Shown here: piece by piece, positions 23,095-31,990 of the stretch
Layout: every line of letters starts with the position of its first letter
Numbering within the stretch: the stretch's first letter is position 1
Virus record (IMG/VR): IMGVR_UViG_3300030106_006427
Span: 1-35,207 of that record
DNA from: a virus
Direction: 5' to 3' (one strand)
DNA: 35,207 nt
The notes under the pieces: model-generated
Databases searched by the model: none
Seen by the model: only the letters and a program-made list of their open reading frames with translations
What the model was told of the DNA's origin: nothing
Translations under genes and position numbers: made by a program

Positions 23095-23946
23095 TTATTT
23101 CTTCTGTTTAGACGGACTAAAATCACTAACCGGCACCTCTGCCGGTAATCCTTGCATCTCTTCCCATGCTGATGGTTTTAAGAACCGATTATTAGTTCCT
23201 TGTCCTCTTCTAATCGATTTTGGCAAAGATGTTATTTTCGCTTCAAAAGTGCCGTCCTCGTTACGTACAATCTGGTCTCCAATTCCCACCGTAGCATCTG
23301 CTAAAGCTCTATCATCGGAGCCATATGGGAAATTTGTTTCTTCAAAGTCTCCTGCTCCATTCCATCCAAGCTCATGAGTATGTAGGACATGCATGCTGCA
23401 TTGTAGTTGGAAATTTTTTGGAAACAAGCCACCATTTGATACAAAGTGTCCGCTCTCCATTACGGGGGAGTGTCTAAAGCCATCAATCGTACATACAAGG
23501 CCACTTGTCTCTGCCATAGATGATTCCGAGGATACCGAAGAGTCAGTTATCAAGTTCATAAACTTTACTTTAAATATAGGGGCTGTTTTTACTCTTTTCC
23601 CCCCGTTCTCTGAGCCCTCATATGATGGGTATAACATTTGTACGAGCATAGACAGTTTTCTCTGGTTCTCTACTGCCTCTTCAAGGGAACCCGCAAGTAC
23701 CTCCCACGAAAGGTTTATCACCCTCTGTGTGTGCTGAAACGTATGTATTGGGTCCATCTTGCCAAAGACAGGAGTCCTCTGCCAGGTGCTGTTATATGCA
23801 TCTTCATATTGGGTTACAAAGGCCTTAAAGCGTACAGCCTCCATACTAGGAACTTGATAAAACTCTATAAATTGTCCTTTGTTACCTAAATTGTCACTAG
23901 CATCGGCTCCCTTATCGAACCATTGTAGGCTGTCTCCTGCTGCCAT
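23095..23946 (-). CDS. Baseplate/tail-tube junction protein (gp48/gp54-like)
   Basis: A 283-residue protein. FKAFVTQYEDAYNSTWQR...VFGKMDPI (41-67), then RVINLSWEVLAGSLEEAVENQ and LSMLVQMLYPSYE, is the pattern of proteins that start tail-tube polymerisation on the baseplate: strand-rich, with an EA..N..KL helix before an LYPxY strand. A central region, APIFKVKFMNLI and LVCTIDGFRHSP, fits a tube-like beta barrel. A Lys/Ser-rich tail ends the protein. Position between tape measure and gp53-like gene agrees. The exact T4 equivalent (gp48 or gp54) cannot be decided by eye. Confidence 0.7.
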   Translation of the reverse strand: MAAGDSLQWFDKGADASDNLGNKGQFIEFYQVPSMEAVRFKAFVTQYEDAYNSTWQRTPVFGKMDPIHTFQHTQRVINLSWEVLAGSLEEAVENQRKLSMLVQMLYPSYEGSENGGKRVKTAPIFKVKFMNLITDSSVSSESSMAETSGLVCTIDGFRHSPVMESGHFVSNGGLFPKNFQLQCSMHVLHTHELGWNGAGDFEETNFPYGSDDRALADATVGIGDQIVRNEDGTFEAKITSLPKSIRRGQGTNNRFLKPSAWEEMQGLPAEVPVSDFSPSKQKK

Positions 23947-23956
23947 TTGTTGTCCC

Positions 23957-25954
23957 CTATGTCATCCCGTTGGCTTTTAATCCAACGCTTGTAAGTGTCT
24001 TTGATATTTTCACTGTTTCTTCTGCGCTAAAAGTGAGGTTCAGGGTTGCATTGTCTATTACAAAATCTCCCTGAGATGCTCGCTGGGCTTGGGCTGGTGC
24101 TGGTGTTGCTCTATCGTTACCCTCAAAGAGCTTATAGCCCGCATAGCCAAGTGCCGCTACTCCAGCAAGAACCGCTAGTACCTTGCCAGCAACCAACAAT
24201 CCTGCTCCCCCCGCAGCAGCGCCAGCGCCAGCAGCGGCTGTGGCTGTGGCGGTGCCGCCCGCGAGGCCCATACCAGCAGCTAGAGGCGCGACAGCCGCGC
24301 CCAAGCCTGCGAGTATAGGTTTTAATGGAAGAGCGACTGCTGCTAATTTAACAACCATTGCGACAAAGAGCCCCAGAGCGGCTGTTACCGAACCAAGGAT
24401 GCCTACAACTGCGGCCCCCCAGGGTGAGAGCCACTCCCCTGACTTCTTCCATTCCATAAAGCTCTTTGCTAAATCCAAAGTACCTCTTAATAAGGCTTCG
24501 ATATCATCACCATATGCCACTACGAAATCCATCACAAGCTGCTGTAGTTGTTGGATTATTGGCGTCGCTTTTAGAACCGCGTCAGCCAGCGCTTGTTGTG
24601 ACTTTTCTGCTGCATCTACTTGATTTCTATATTCGTCATATTCTGACATGCTCATTCCAAATAGTTTGTTTGCCTCTGCCATGTCAGTGATACCCACTGC
24701 GCCAGCAATATACTTTTTCTCATATCGATCCAATTCTTTAAAGGCACCCTTCTGTGCCTGGACCGTACTTACGATTGTTTTTAATCTCTCTTCCTCGCTC
24801 ATTCTCACAAGCTCTGTAGAATTGAGCAGCGCTCCTCCCATAATGCTGTTTAAAGCTGCCGCTGCCTCCGCACCTGTTCGGAATTCATCAAATTTGCCAG
24901 CCACATTCAGAAGAGTCTGCATAGATGCCCCAGAGGCTCTCGATTGAATCGCTAATCCCTCGAACACCTTCATCATGTCGTCTCCATGAGCCGCTAGCGT
25001 AGGCATCGCTGTATTTAATTGATCGAACGCCTCTCCAAGATTCGTTTTTAGACCCTGGGAAAGTTGGAAGACTTCCATTGTCATAGCCTTCGCGGCTGTT
25101 GCATTTAATTTAAGGCCTCTTTGGAAGAATGATAAGGCCTGGGTGGTTTGCTTGGCGTCCGCGCCTAAAATGTGCATCTTGGAAACAGTGAGTGTTAACT
25201 CCTGGGCGAACATCTTGTTTCTATCGCTTGCTAAATCTAGGTTTTGAGCGATAGCAGACACACTTTCGGCTGCAACTTCTGCTGTAACTCCGAGGTAGAG
25301 ATTGGCTGCTGATGTTTCTTTAGCTATTTGAGCGTATTCTTGCCCAGATAAAATGTTTTTGTTAACAGAAGCCCTCATTTCATCGAAGGCGATCACAACG
25401 TCTTTTAAGCTCTTAAATAAGAACATTGCGGCATCCATCGCAGCGGTTAATACAAGCCCTGTAGCTGCCAACAAGATATTGGCCTTGCTAAAAGTGCCCT
25501 CAAAGCCTTTTTTAAAGCCTTGCATCGCCTTTTGACCTTCCTCTGTTTTGCTGTTCATCATACCCAGCTTTATGATAGAGCCAACAAGCCCTTTTTCAAA
25601 ATTCTTAGGTATTCCGAAAGCTCTTCCGAGGTCTTTTATATTATCCGCAGCAGTTTTACCGACATCTTGTAGTTCTTTTAGTTTATTAGTGACTTCCTGG
25701 TATTTCTCGCTGGCCTTGTCAAGCTCCGCACGAGTCTTTAACATGACCTCTATATTATCTTTTCTTAACTGTAAAAGCCTTTCTAGAGTGGCCTGCTCGT
25801 CAGGGAGGAGTTCTTTCTTTTTCTGGAGCGCGGCTATCTCCTTAGTGTACTCAGACTGCTCCTCCCGAAGCACATCGAGACGGGCCTTTCGAGCCTCTGT
25901 TTCTTCTTTGATCCTACTTATATTTTCAATTTTTATCTCATCTTCTTCTGCCAC
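23957..25954 (-). CDS. Tail tape measure protein
   Basis: A 665-residue protein starting with GTG at 25954, set by GGAGG 7 nt upstream. Residues 1-105 are a highly charged predicted coiled coil (ETEARKARLDVLREEQSEYT). Then come helical segments with small hydrophobics. Residues about 505-610 are an Ala/Gly/Val-rich hydrophobic stretch with several possible membrane segments, for example LGLFVAMVVKLAAVALPL and LLVAGKVLAVLAGVAALGYA. The end FVIDNATLNLTFSAEETVKI is beta-like. This architecture, and the place between tail chaperones and baseplate proteins, is typical of tape measures, which fix tail length and may enter the host membrane. It is shorter than many myovirus tape measures. Confidence 0.85.
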   Translation of the reverse strand: MAEEDEIKIENISRIKEETEARKARLDVLREEQSEYTKEIAALQKKKELLPDEQATLERLLQLRKDNIEVMLKTRAELDKASEKYQEVTNKLKELQDVGKTAADNIKDLGRAFGIPKNFEKGLVGSIIKLGMMNSKTEEGQKAMQGFKKGFEGTFSKANILLAATGLVLTAAMDAAMFLFKSLKDVVIAFDEMRASVNKNILSGQEYAQIAKETSAANLYLGVTAEVAAESVSAIAQNLDLASDRNKMFAQELTLTVSKMHILGADAKQTTQALSFFQRGLKLNATAAKAMTMEVFQLSQGLKTNLGEAFDQLNTAMPTLAAHGDDMMKVFEGLAIQSRASGASMQTLLNVAGKFDEFRTGAEAAAALNSIMGGALLNSTELVRMSEEERLKTIVSTVQAQKGAFKELDRYEKKYIAGAVGITDMAEANKLFGMSMSEYDEYRNQVDAAEKSQQALADAVLKATPIIQQLQQLVMDFVVAYGDDIEALLRGTLDLAKSFMEWKKSGEWLSPWGAAVVGILGSVTAALGLFVAMVVKLAAVALPLKPILAGLGAAVAPLAAGMGLAGGTATATAAAGAGAAAGGAGLLVAGKVLAVLAGVAALGYAGYKLFEGNDRATPAPAQAQRASQGDFVIDNATLNLTFSAEETVKISKTLTSVGLKANGMT

Positions 25955-25965
25955 GAGCTAGCCTC

Positions 25966-26286
25966 CTATTTAAAAGGCCACTTCAGGCCGGTGGCTTTCT
26001 GGAATTTAGCCACAGCTTTATCAAGAAGAGTCTTATTGTTTAATGTTCTAGAATCAGTGAGGCCATGATTTTTATAGGCCTCCATATATTTCTTTTCGCT
26101 GTTTAGAGCGCTGCTGAAGGCTTTAATCTCCGATGGAGTACCTTTTACTTTTAAAGGTATACCAAGATCGTATCCGAACAGTCTCTTTAGACCCATTTCA
26201 GCAAAATAGCCAAAAGTCTCCAAGAAGCCTTCATTTAGCTCCGAAGTCCTTTTTGCCGCGCCTAGATCGAATACCTTTTCTTCCAT
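25966..26286 (-). CDS. Small unknown tail-region protein
   Basis: A 106-residue, mostly helical, Lys-rich protein (ETFGYFAEMGLKRLFGYDLG, SEIKAFSSALNSEKKYMEAYKNHG, LLDKAVAKFQKATGLKWPFK). The start has AAGGAG and an ACTATTTA motif close upstream. It lies between the tail chaperone frames and the tape measure, so a tail-assembly or minor virion role is likely by position. No family is recognised. Confidence 0.65.
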   Translation of the reverse strand: MEEKVFDLGAAKRTSELNEGFLETFGYFAEMGLKRLFGYDLGIPLKVKGTPSEIKAFSSALNSEKKYMEAYKNHGLTDSRTLNNKTLLDKAVAKFQKATGLKWPFK

Positions 26287-26304
26287 TACAAAGCTCCTTC
26301 TAAG

Positions 26305-26312
26305 TAAATAGT
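26305..26312 (-). promoter_or_regulatory. Candidate phage promoter motif ACTATTTA before tape-measure group
   Basis: The coding strand reads TATAAACTATTTACTTAGAA, 26 nt before an ATG with AAGGAG, in the 36-nt gap after the tail chaperone frames. Confidence 0.45.
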
Positions 26313-26322
26313 TTATAACAGA

Positions 26323-26550
26323 TTATTTACCCTTTGTAGCTTTTTCCATTGCTTGATTCTCTTTATCTATCTGCTGCGAGAGTCTATGCAGGAACCAAGC
26401 GCGAATCTTGATGGGGAGGTTGTACGCCTCCATAAAAGACCAATGGCCGTGGTATTTTAAGAAAAATATCTGCTCGTATACGTTTTCTATGTATATATTA
26501 TCGAGGCCAAAAGAAGTCCGCTGTGAGCGGCACCTCCATAATTTGCTCAT
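26323..26550 (-). CDS. Tail/hub assembly protein (gp51-like), overlapping the gp26-like frame
   Basis: This frame is open from 26601 to the stop at 26323; the first ATG is at 26550, giving 75 residues. The recognisable part begins only where the upstream gene ends: NIYIENVYEQIFFLKYHGHW, SFMEAYNLPIKIRAWFLHRL, then SQQIDKENQAMEKATKGK. I recall similar sequences (a WSFMEAYNLPVxIRRW-type core) for small gp51-like baseplate hub assembly proteins of T4-like marine phages. No ATG, GTG or TTG falls at the natural boundary, and the ATG at 26550 has no clear ribosome-binding site. The segment is therefore made either from that ATG or as a C-terminal extension of the gp26-like protein by +1 frameshift at the TTTT run 26509-26512. 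Real coding content is likely; the start is uncertain. Confidence 0.65.
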   Translation of the reverse strand: MSKLWRCRSQRTSFGLDNIYIENVYEQIFFLKYHGHWSFMEAYNLPIKIRAWFLHRLSQQIDKENQAMEKATKGK

Positions 26551-27346
26551 GGCCACATTCAGAGCAAGTAAATTCCTGTTGCATGTCAATATCAGGAACA
26601 ATTTTCGTGTAAGCGCCTCTTAGATGTCTAGAATCAAAAGCAGGCATGCTATCAACGAATTTATTAATAGTTACAGAATCTGCATTACCATTAACTGCTA
26701 CTATCATTCGCTTTAGCTGTGTAGTTAGAGCATTGTCTGCTAGCTTATTCTTCTTTCTTTTTTCTGCCTGCTGGGCGATAAATCTTTCATCTGCACCAGT
26801 CATAGGGCGAACTTCAACGGCGGCTCCAGTCTTTGGCAGTTGTATACTAAAAGTATTCGCGTCCGTAAAGCTGATTCCTAGATCGTCGTCCGAGAAGATC
26901 TCTTTTACTTCAACTTCGTCAAGATCAAAAGAGTACTCGACAGTGGAGCCGCAAGAAGGACAAGGCACTTTTGTCTCGTACTCATTGCCATAGCCGCTCG
27001 CTCTAGCAGCAATCACTAAAGCGTTTTTGTCTCCTACCAAAAGGGTATCAAGTGTAATTCTTTTATCGATCAAAAGACTCTGTAGGAGTCTGTCGATAAC
27101 AACGCCTTTCTTGATTAACGATTGAGAAGTAAGAATATCTTCTTCCTTCGCCGTCATGAAGCGCATCTCCACCGTCTCAATATTATGCAGCGGGTGGCCC
27201 TCTGGATAAAACTTACCCTTAGATGGGATCTCCACTAACTCGGTAGGAACAGCAAAAGAGAGAGAATCTCCTTGCTGAGTCTGAGGCTGTGGCTGCGGGG
27301 TGTCCTCTGGGACTCCCATGCGGGCCTCATTCCTGCTTGAACTCAT
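26498..27346 (-). CDS. gp26-like baseplate hub assembly chaperone with C4 zinc finger
   Basis: A 282-residue protein. The family pattern is VEIPSKGKFYPEGHPLHN (38-55), RFMTAKEEDILTSQSLIKKG (62-81), VIDRLLQSLL, GDKNALVIAARASGYG (105-120), then a split zinc finger with C129/C132 (VPCPSCG) and C261/C264 (FTCSECG), and the ending ADFFWPR. Proteins of this type act in building the baseplate hub or as tail-assembly chaperones in T4-like and related phages. A Gln/Pro-rich linker opens the protein (TPQPQPQTQQ). The start has GTGAGG. The last codons overlap the gp51-like frame and include a possible slippery site. Confidence 0.75.
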   Translation of the reverse strand: MSSSRNEARMGVPEDTPQPQPQTQQGDSLSFAVPTELVEIPSKGKFYPEGHPLHNIETVEMRFMTAKEEDILTSQSLIKKGVVIDRLLQSLLIDKRITLDTLLVGDKNALVIAARASGYGNEYETKVPCPSCGSTVEYSFDLDEVEVKEIFSDDDLGISFTDANTFSIQLPKTGAAVEVRPMTGADERFIAQQAEKRKKNKLADNALTTQLKRMIVAVNGNADSVTINKFVDSMPAFDSRHLRGAYTKIVPDIDMQQEFTCSECGHEQIMEVPLTADFFWPR

Positions 27347-27361
27347 ATTTACCTCACTATG

Positions 27362-27370
27362 TTATTAGTT
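27362..27370 (-). promoter_or_regulatory. Candidate phage promoter motif (variant AACTAATAA) before gp26-like gene
   Basis: The coding strand reads AAGAACTAATAACATAGTGA about 16-24 nt before the ATG, partly overlapping the end of the tube gene region. It is identical to the nonamer before the left-most fibre gene and related to ACTATTTA. Confidence 0.3.
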
Positions 27371-27372
27371 CT

Positions 27373-27915
27373 TTATAAAATACCACTTGAAGGGGTACTT
27401 GTTGTCTCGTATGTAGCGAAATCATACCTTAACCCAACAGTAATGTCAACAAGACTGTCGTCTTCGTAGCTTAAGTCGCCCCAGTTAACCCTAGAGACAA
27501 ATGTGTTCTTTAATGTCCAAGTGTCTAGAATATCGTCTACTCCACCCGGCCCAACGTGTGAAATGGTTACCTCGTTCATAGCGGCTGTTGAATTCTTCTT
27601 AGACACTGTGCCCGATTCTGCCTCTCCTTGGCTCGTAGGGGGGATATAACCTGACGCAAGTAGAACCTGATACATAGTTGCTGTTGAGTCAGGGCGGAGA
27701 GGATCAACGAGAGTAACTTCGATTTCGTTCCAAGTAACGGTTCCGGGGTAGTAGAACTTATGATTAAGATAAGTATGCTCCGTTACATTGATATCGAAGC
27801 TAGGCTTTGCGCCTGACTTTACAATCCAATGCTCGATCCCCCCTAGTGATAAAATAAATCTTGATTTTCTCTTTGGCTCAATACTTTGATCAGACCAGAA
27901 TGAAGTTGACCCCAT
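27373..27915 (-). CDS. Tail tube protein (gp19-like)
   Basis: A 180-residue protein directly after the sheath gene. It opens with RKSRFILSLGGIEHWIVKS and has FDINVTEHTYLNHKFYYPG and VTWNEIEVTLVDPLRPD, the barrel pattern of myovirus tube proteins, which stack as hexamers to form the inner DNA conduit. The C-terminal LSYEDDSLVDITVGLRYDFA fits the last strands. T4 gp19 is 163 residues, so length agrees. Its ACTATTTA-like motif and GAGGAG ribosome-binding site suggest strong late expression. Confidence 0.85.
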   Translation of the reverse strand: MGSTSFWSDQSIEPKRKSRFILSLGGIEHWIVKSGAKPSFDINVTEHTYLNHKFYYPGTVTWNEIEVTLVDPLRPDSTATMYQVLLASGYIPPTSQGEAESGTVSKKNSTAAMNEVTISHVGPGGVDDILDTWTLKNTFVSRVNWGDLSYEDDSLVDITVGLRYDFATYETTSTPSSGIL

Positions 27916-27938
27916 GTTTTTAGTTCTCCTCTATAATT

Positions 27939-27946
27939 TAAATAGA
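27939..27946 (-). promoter_or_regulatory. Candidate phage promoter motif TCTATTTA before tube gene
   Basis: The coding strand reads ATATCTATTTAAATTATAGA, 31 nt before the tube ATG, in the 45-nt gap after the sheath gene. It differs from the other five sites by T for A at the first base. Confidence 0.4.
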
Positions 27947-27960
27947 TATTTGTTTTATTT

Positions 27961-30900
27961 TTAGTCCTCGAAAGACGCTCCACTATTAGTAATTGTGAAG
28001 TCAATAGCGATATATTCTACAGCCTTTGTTGGCTTTAAGAAGATCTTCGCATAGATGATATTTCTATCAATTAGGTCAGGAGTCGTAGTGGTACTGTCTA
28101 ACACCACCTTGAAATCATCCAGACCAAATCTAGACTTAATGCTAGCCAAGAACGGATTAACCTTTCCGGTGAACCTGTTCCATGTTGTGATCGTATTCTG
28201 ATCGAATAAGACCTGATTCGCCATTGCTGAAATGCTCTTCTTAACAAAGATCATCAATCTTCTAACATTGATTCTATCAAGAGCCGATGGCGTTACTTGA
28301 AGAGTCTTCTGCCCGAAGATTACAATCCCTTCGTTTGGGAATGATGCAATTGGATTGATATTTGCGTCGTAAAGAGTGTCGCGATCATCAGAAGTGAGCT
28401 TCTCAGAAACTCCTACTACAGGAATTCCAGCGTCACCCTTAGATAAGCCACCTCTGCTAAATCCTGCTGGAGCGAACCACAAGTCCTGCTTTCTCTCAGA
28501 ATTAGACATAGCGCCTAGGGCGGCAACAGAAGACGGCATCCATACATTAGCGTTGTTTAGAGTGTCTCTGATCTGGACCCATGGATAGTATGCGCATCCA
28601 TAGCTTGAGTTGATACCACGATTGTTCAGGCTGTCTACCGTTGATTTTACGCTACCCAGGCGGCTAGCCTGTGCCGAAGTGTTCTCTGTGTTAGGGACAT
28701 AGCCGCCCGCAAGATCGACAATCGCAAGCGCATCGCCACGGTCTTCACAGATGTTAATCATATGGTCGGTTAGGCCACTAGTAGTAATTCCAGGAGCCAA
28801 GGCCAGATTGTAATCGACAACTTCAGGATCCTTGGCACTGTCAATAGCTCTCTTGACAGAATTATAGGCATAGTTGTTTAGTTCGGTGCCATCACTAGTG
28901 AATGTATTTCTAAATGGCTCAGACTCGGTAATTCTTAATCCGTCAAACCCTCCGTAAAGAATGGTCGTAAACTTGTTGTATCCGGCAGAGAGCACATCTT
29001 GCCATGATCCAGAGCCTGCTGTAATTGAACGGCCAGTAGCGCGGCTGCCAGAAACATAATCAACAGAGTTGCCAGCAGAAGAGCTTAAATCGTCCAAGGA
29101 GAAAACCCAAGACCATCCAATCTCATTGGCTACGACCTCACTATCCTTATGACTCTCAGGTAACGATCTTATAATATCTCTGTTTGATTTGTCAAACTCG
29201 TTATAAAAGACGCCACCCTGCTTTCTAAGTAAATCTGCTCCGAAATATGCCTGTCTTGGACTTTGGATGTTGCCGTCTAGGGCACCCGATCTCAATGCGA
29301 CAGAAGGGAAGTCGAACGGAGCGTGAGAACCCGATGTTTGTGACATTTTCGAGTGGGTGGCGTCGGCTGTAAGACTTCCCGATGGTGTAAGACCGATCCA
29401 GCTTTTATCGCCCGATGCAATTGGACTATACTGTCCGCCTGGAACGAAAGACGTTACTCCGCCGACAAATGAAGAAACGTAAGTGTTAACATAGTCTACC
29501 GTTCCGGAAGACCGAACACCATTATCCACTTTGATCGGGCCATTGGTGCCAGAGATAAATCTCCACGATAAAAACTTAGGATGCCCATACACGCCGTAAG
29601 GCAAGTAAGATGGATCTGTTATAGCATCGTCTACATCCGTATTAATTTCAACTCTAATAAAGTTAGAGTTGTTGTCGTAACTGCCATAGTTTATATATCT
29701 TTTAGTATCCTCGTCCCATTCGACGTATTTATCACCAATTTTTCTACCGATGTAGTTTTCAGAGTTAGGATTGAGAGAACAGTTGTCGAAAAGTTCTATA
29801 GTCTTAAGGGCACCGTCGTTATCTTCTATTTTTCTAACTCTTACCGAGAATAATCCATAAGGGTTAGAGGTGTTGGTTGGCGCTGTGATTCCCTCAATAG
29901 AAATTTTTATATTATTTTGGTTCCACTCTCCCCATCCTAGAGAATGAATTCGGAATAGTTTTTGCATATTCTCTGGGCTGTACACAGGGCTCAACACATT
30001 GTTAGCTTCAACCGCGCTTCCCGCCGTGGCTCGAAGATCCTGGCCAATAAACCAGCCAGTTTTAGACCTTCTCATTGAATAGTAGTGCTCTTGCCACTGG
30101 TTGGCCGCAGTTCCGTTCTGCGCCATCGGTAAAATAGCGGCAAACTGAGTAGTGCCGGAACATTTAGTGTAAACCTCTCTCTCGAAGGTCTCCCCTACCC
30201 AATAATTCTCTGTTTTTGACGAAATGGCTGTGTTCGTCAAAATAGGATTAGTGTTCAATACTTTTCTGATGTACTTATTCGAGTTTCTATCAAAATTAAA
30301 TACAACATCCGTAGACGCGGTAGCAGCCGCGTCACTGGCACCTTCCATCATTATCAAGCGGAATGTCTTATCCGCGAGGGATTTCACCCAAACAGAAGAC
30401 CCGGTAACATCTGGAAAAGCCAGACCTCCACTAACCGCTGGAGTCGAGCCGCTTAGCTGTGGGCATCCATCTCTTGTGTAGATAATGGCCCCCAAGGTTC
30501 CAGTGACACCGGGACCAAAAACGAAAGGCGACGATGAATTTGCCGTAGCATTTGCATTCGAGCCGCTATCAATCAGCCAAATACCATACGCTCCGCCGCC
30601 GCCGATGACGTTCGATGCGCCCGCTGCTTTGATTTCATTATCAGTTGCCCAGCCTGCTAGAGCGGCACCTGTGCCGGTGCCCTTTGTATTTTCTGCTCCT
30701 AACAGTCTAACGACCGTAACAGGGGAGTTGTTTGTCAACCAAGCTTGGGCCGCATATGCTGCATATGTAGGTGCCGAATAATTTCCGTCTCTCCAGACAT
30801 CAGTGTTTGTCTGCCCTGGAATTGGATTTCCGAACACGGTAACAAATTCTGCAAAAGAATTTACTTGGTGGGGCACCATCGCTGGGCCTCTCTCGGTTCT

Positions 30901-31008
30901 ACCGATGAGGAGTGGGCCTCGGCCTGTTGGCTCATTAGGTCTTTGGGAGTTATCAATCTCGTTGATAAAAACTCCAGGTGAAACAAATTTAAACTTCTTA
31001 ACTGACAT
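27961..31008 (-). CDS. Tail sheath protein (gp18-like), unusually large
   Basis: A 1015-residue contractile sheath protein. The start FVSPGVFINEIDNSQRP (7-23), then GPLLIGRTERGPA and VNSFAEFVTVFG, is the classic sheath N-terminus. The C-terminal 130 residues carry INVRRLMIFVKKSISAMANQ, LFDQNTITTWNRF, VNPFLASIKSRFGL and IIYAKIFLKPTKAVEYIAIDF, the conserved core that binds the tube and links neighbours. T4 gp18 is 659 residues; the extra length lies in the middle, roughly residues 150-650, rich in Ser, Asn and Gly as in surface-exposed inserted domains. It forms the contractile outer tail. An ACTATTTA motif lies 48 nt upstream. Confidence 0.92.
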   Translation of the reverse strand: MSVKKFKFVSPGVFINEIDNSQRPNEPTGRGPLLIGRTERGPAMVPHQVNSFAEFVTVFGNPIPGQTNTDVWRDGNYSAPTYAAYAAQAWLTNNSPVTVVRLLGAENTKGTGTGAALAGWATDNEIKAAGASNVIGGGGAYGIWLIDSGSNANATANSSSPFVFGPGVTGTLGAIIYTRDGCPQLSGSTPAVSGGLAFPDVTGSSVWVKSLADKTFRLIMMEGASDAAATASTDVVFNFDRNSNKYIRKVLNTNPILTNTAISSKTENYWVGETFEREVYTKCSGTTQFAAILPMAQNGTAANQWQEHYYSMRRSKTGWFIGQDLRATAGSAVEANNVLSPVYSPENMQKLFRIHSLGWGEWNQNNIKISIEGITAPTNTSNPYGLFSVRVRKIEDNDGALKTIELFDNCSLNPNSENYIGRKIGDKYVEWDEDTKRYINYGSYDNNSNFIRVEINTDVDDAITDPSYLPYGVYGHPKFLSWRFISGTNGPIKVDNGVRSSGTVDYVNTYVSSFVGGVTSFVPGGQYSPIASGDKSWIGLTPSGSLTADATHSKMSQTSGSHAPFDFPSVALRSGALDGNIQSPRQAYFGADLLRKQGGVFYNEFDKSNRDIIRSLPESHKDSEVVANEIGWSWVFSLDDLSSSAGNSVDYVSGSRATGRSITAGSGSWQDVLSAGYNKFTTILYGGFDGLRITESEPFRNTFTSDGTELNNYAYNSVKRAIDSAKDPEVVDYNLALAPGITTSGLTDHMINICEDRGDALAIVDLAGGYVPNTENTSAQASRLGSVKSTVDSLNNRGINSSYGCAYYPWVQIRDTLNNANVWMPSSVAALGAMSNSERKQDLWFAPAGFSRGGLSKGDAGIPVVGVSEKLTSDDRDTLYDANINPIASFPNEGIVIFGQKTLQVTPSALDRINVRRLMIFVKKSISAMANQVLFDQNTITTWNRFTGKVNPFLASIKSRFGLDDFKVVLDSTTTTPDLIDRNIIYAKIFLKPTKAVEYIAIDFTITNSGASFED

Positions 31009-31048
31009 GTTAATGCTCTCCCATGAAACAAAAATGGTTATTCTCTAT

Positions 31049-31056
31049 TAAATAGT
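31049..31056 (-). promoter_or_regulatory. Candidate phage promoter motif ACTATTTA before tail sheath gene
   Basis: The coding strand reads ATTCACTATTTAATAGAGAA in the 79-nt gap before the sheath, 48 nt before its ATG and ahead of a GGGAGAG ribosome-binding site. The match to the octamer is exact. Confidence 0.5.
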
Positions 31057-31087
31057 GAATTGAGCAGCGAAAAGAATAAAATAGAAT

Positions 31088-31990
31088 CTATTTCGTTTCC
31101 AGGGACTGTGCCCTGTAAAAGGCTTTATCAGATGTTTCAGGAATGTCTCCCAAGATCACATGTTCTTTCGGCAGACGAACTTCCACAGCATTTTGTGTTT
31201 TAACAAGCTTAGGAGGCCCTTGATTCTTATCGTTGCCGACCAAATAACCTCTCACCCTGACGTTTATTGTGGTTAAAAACGTCTTTTCTTGATCTGTTGC
31301 ATCAATAGCGTTGGTCTCAAAACTATGAGTCGGGTCCATAAATCCTTCAAAGCGATGACCATTGGCGCCCAAACTAAAATAATTCAAGCCTCTTCCTACG
31401 TTCAAGAATGGAGAGGTTATTTCATTCATTTGCTGTTGATATTCGGTTCTGACGTAGATAGTATACTCTACATCCACATAGACAGGAAGGGGCATCGTAA
31501 TTGTTTCGTATACAACTTTACTATTCTTTGTTTTAAATGTTTTTTGTCCGTATGTTCTCTTAGCATCAGCATTAGCAAAGTTAGATGTCTTATCCTGCTT
31601 TATTCTCCTAGCTATCGTTATCGTACCGCCTTCTTCGTTCTGAGGGAGTGCGTTCGCGTAGATACCACCACGGTTTGCAGGATCTTTAGTGATGTTTCCT
31701 CGCACTATAGAGATAACCGGCAATATAATATTGCCATTAAGGTCATGCAGTTCTGGAGAGTTTTTTATATGAAACGCTCTTTCCGCAGAAGTCCATACAA
31801 TGGGCACTCTTTTCCAGCCAGCGTTAGTTGTAGAAAAAATATCCAATTCATTGATAAAATCATACATTGACTCATCGATTGTTTCTAGCGTTGAAGGCTC
31901 TAAAATCTTTTCTTGGATCTTAGAAGTGTCCTCAAGTCCCGAGAAGCCGTAGTCCATCTTTTGTTTGTGTTCGTTTTTCTCGTCAGACAT
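31088..31990 (-). CDS. Neck/tail-completion region virion protein
   Basis: The frame is open from 32056, but the ATG at 31990 is the better start: it overlaps the upstream TGA by 8 bp and has GAGAGG 9 nt upstream. The protein is then 300 residues. Its middle, YETITMPLPVYVDVEYTIYV, then GHRFEGFMDPTHSF and FLTTINVRVRGYLVGN, is beta-rich, and the end has VEVRLPKEHVILGD. Position between the neck protein and the sheath is where T4-like phages encode tail terminator or sheath stabiliser (gp3, gp15). I suspect that role but see no decisive motif. Confidence 0.65.
   Translation of the reverse strand: MSDEKNEHKQKMDYGFSGLEDTSKIQEKILEPSTLETIDESMYDFINELDIFSTTNAGWKRVPIVWTSAERAFHIKNSPELHDLNGNIILPVISIVRGNITKDPANRGGIYANALPQNEEGGTITIARRIKQDKTSNFANADAKRTYGQKTFKTKNSKVVYETITMPLPVYVDVEYTIYVRTEYQQQMNEITSPFLNVGRGLNYFSLGANGHRFEGFMDPTHSFETNAIDATDQEKTFLTTINVRVRGYLVGNDKNQGPPKLVKTQNAVEVRLPKEHVILGDIPETSDKAFYRAQSLETK

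Noticed and set aside
26551-26601. TTG start at 26601 for the gp51-like frame
   Set aside because: The extra residues are encoded opposite no signal and inside the conserved zinc-finger region of the upstream gene; no ribosome-binding site is seen.
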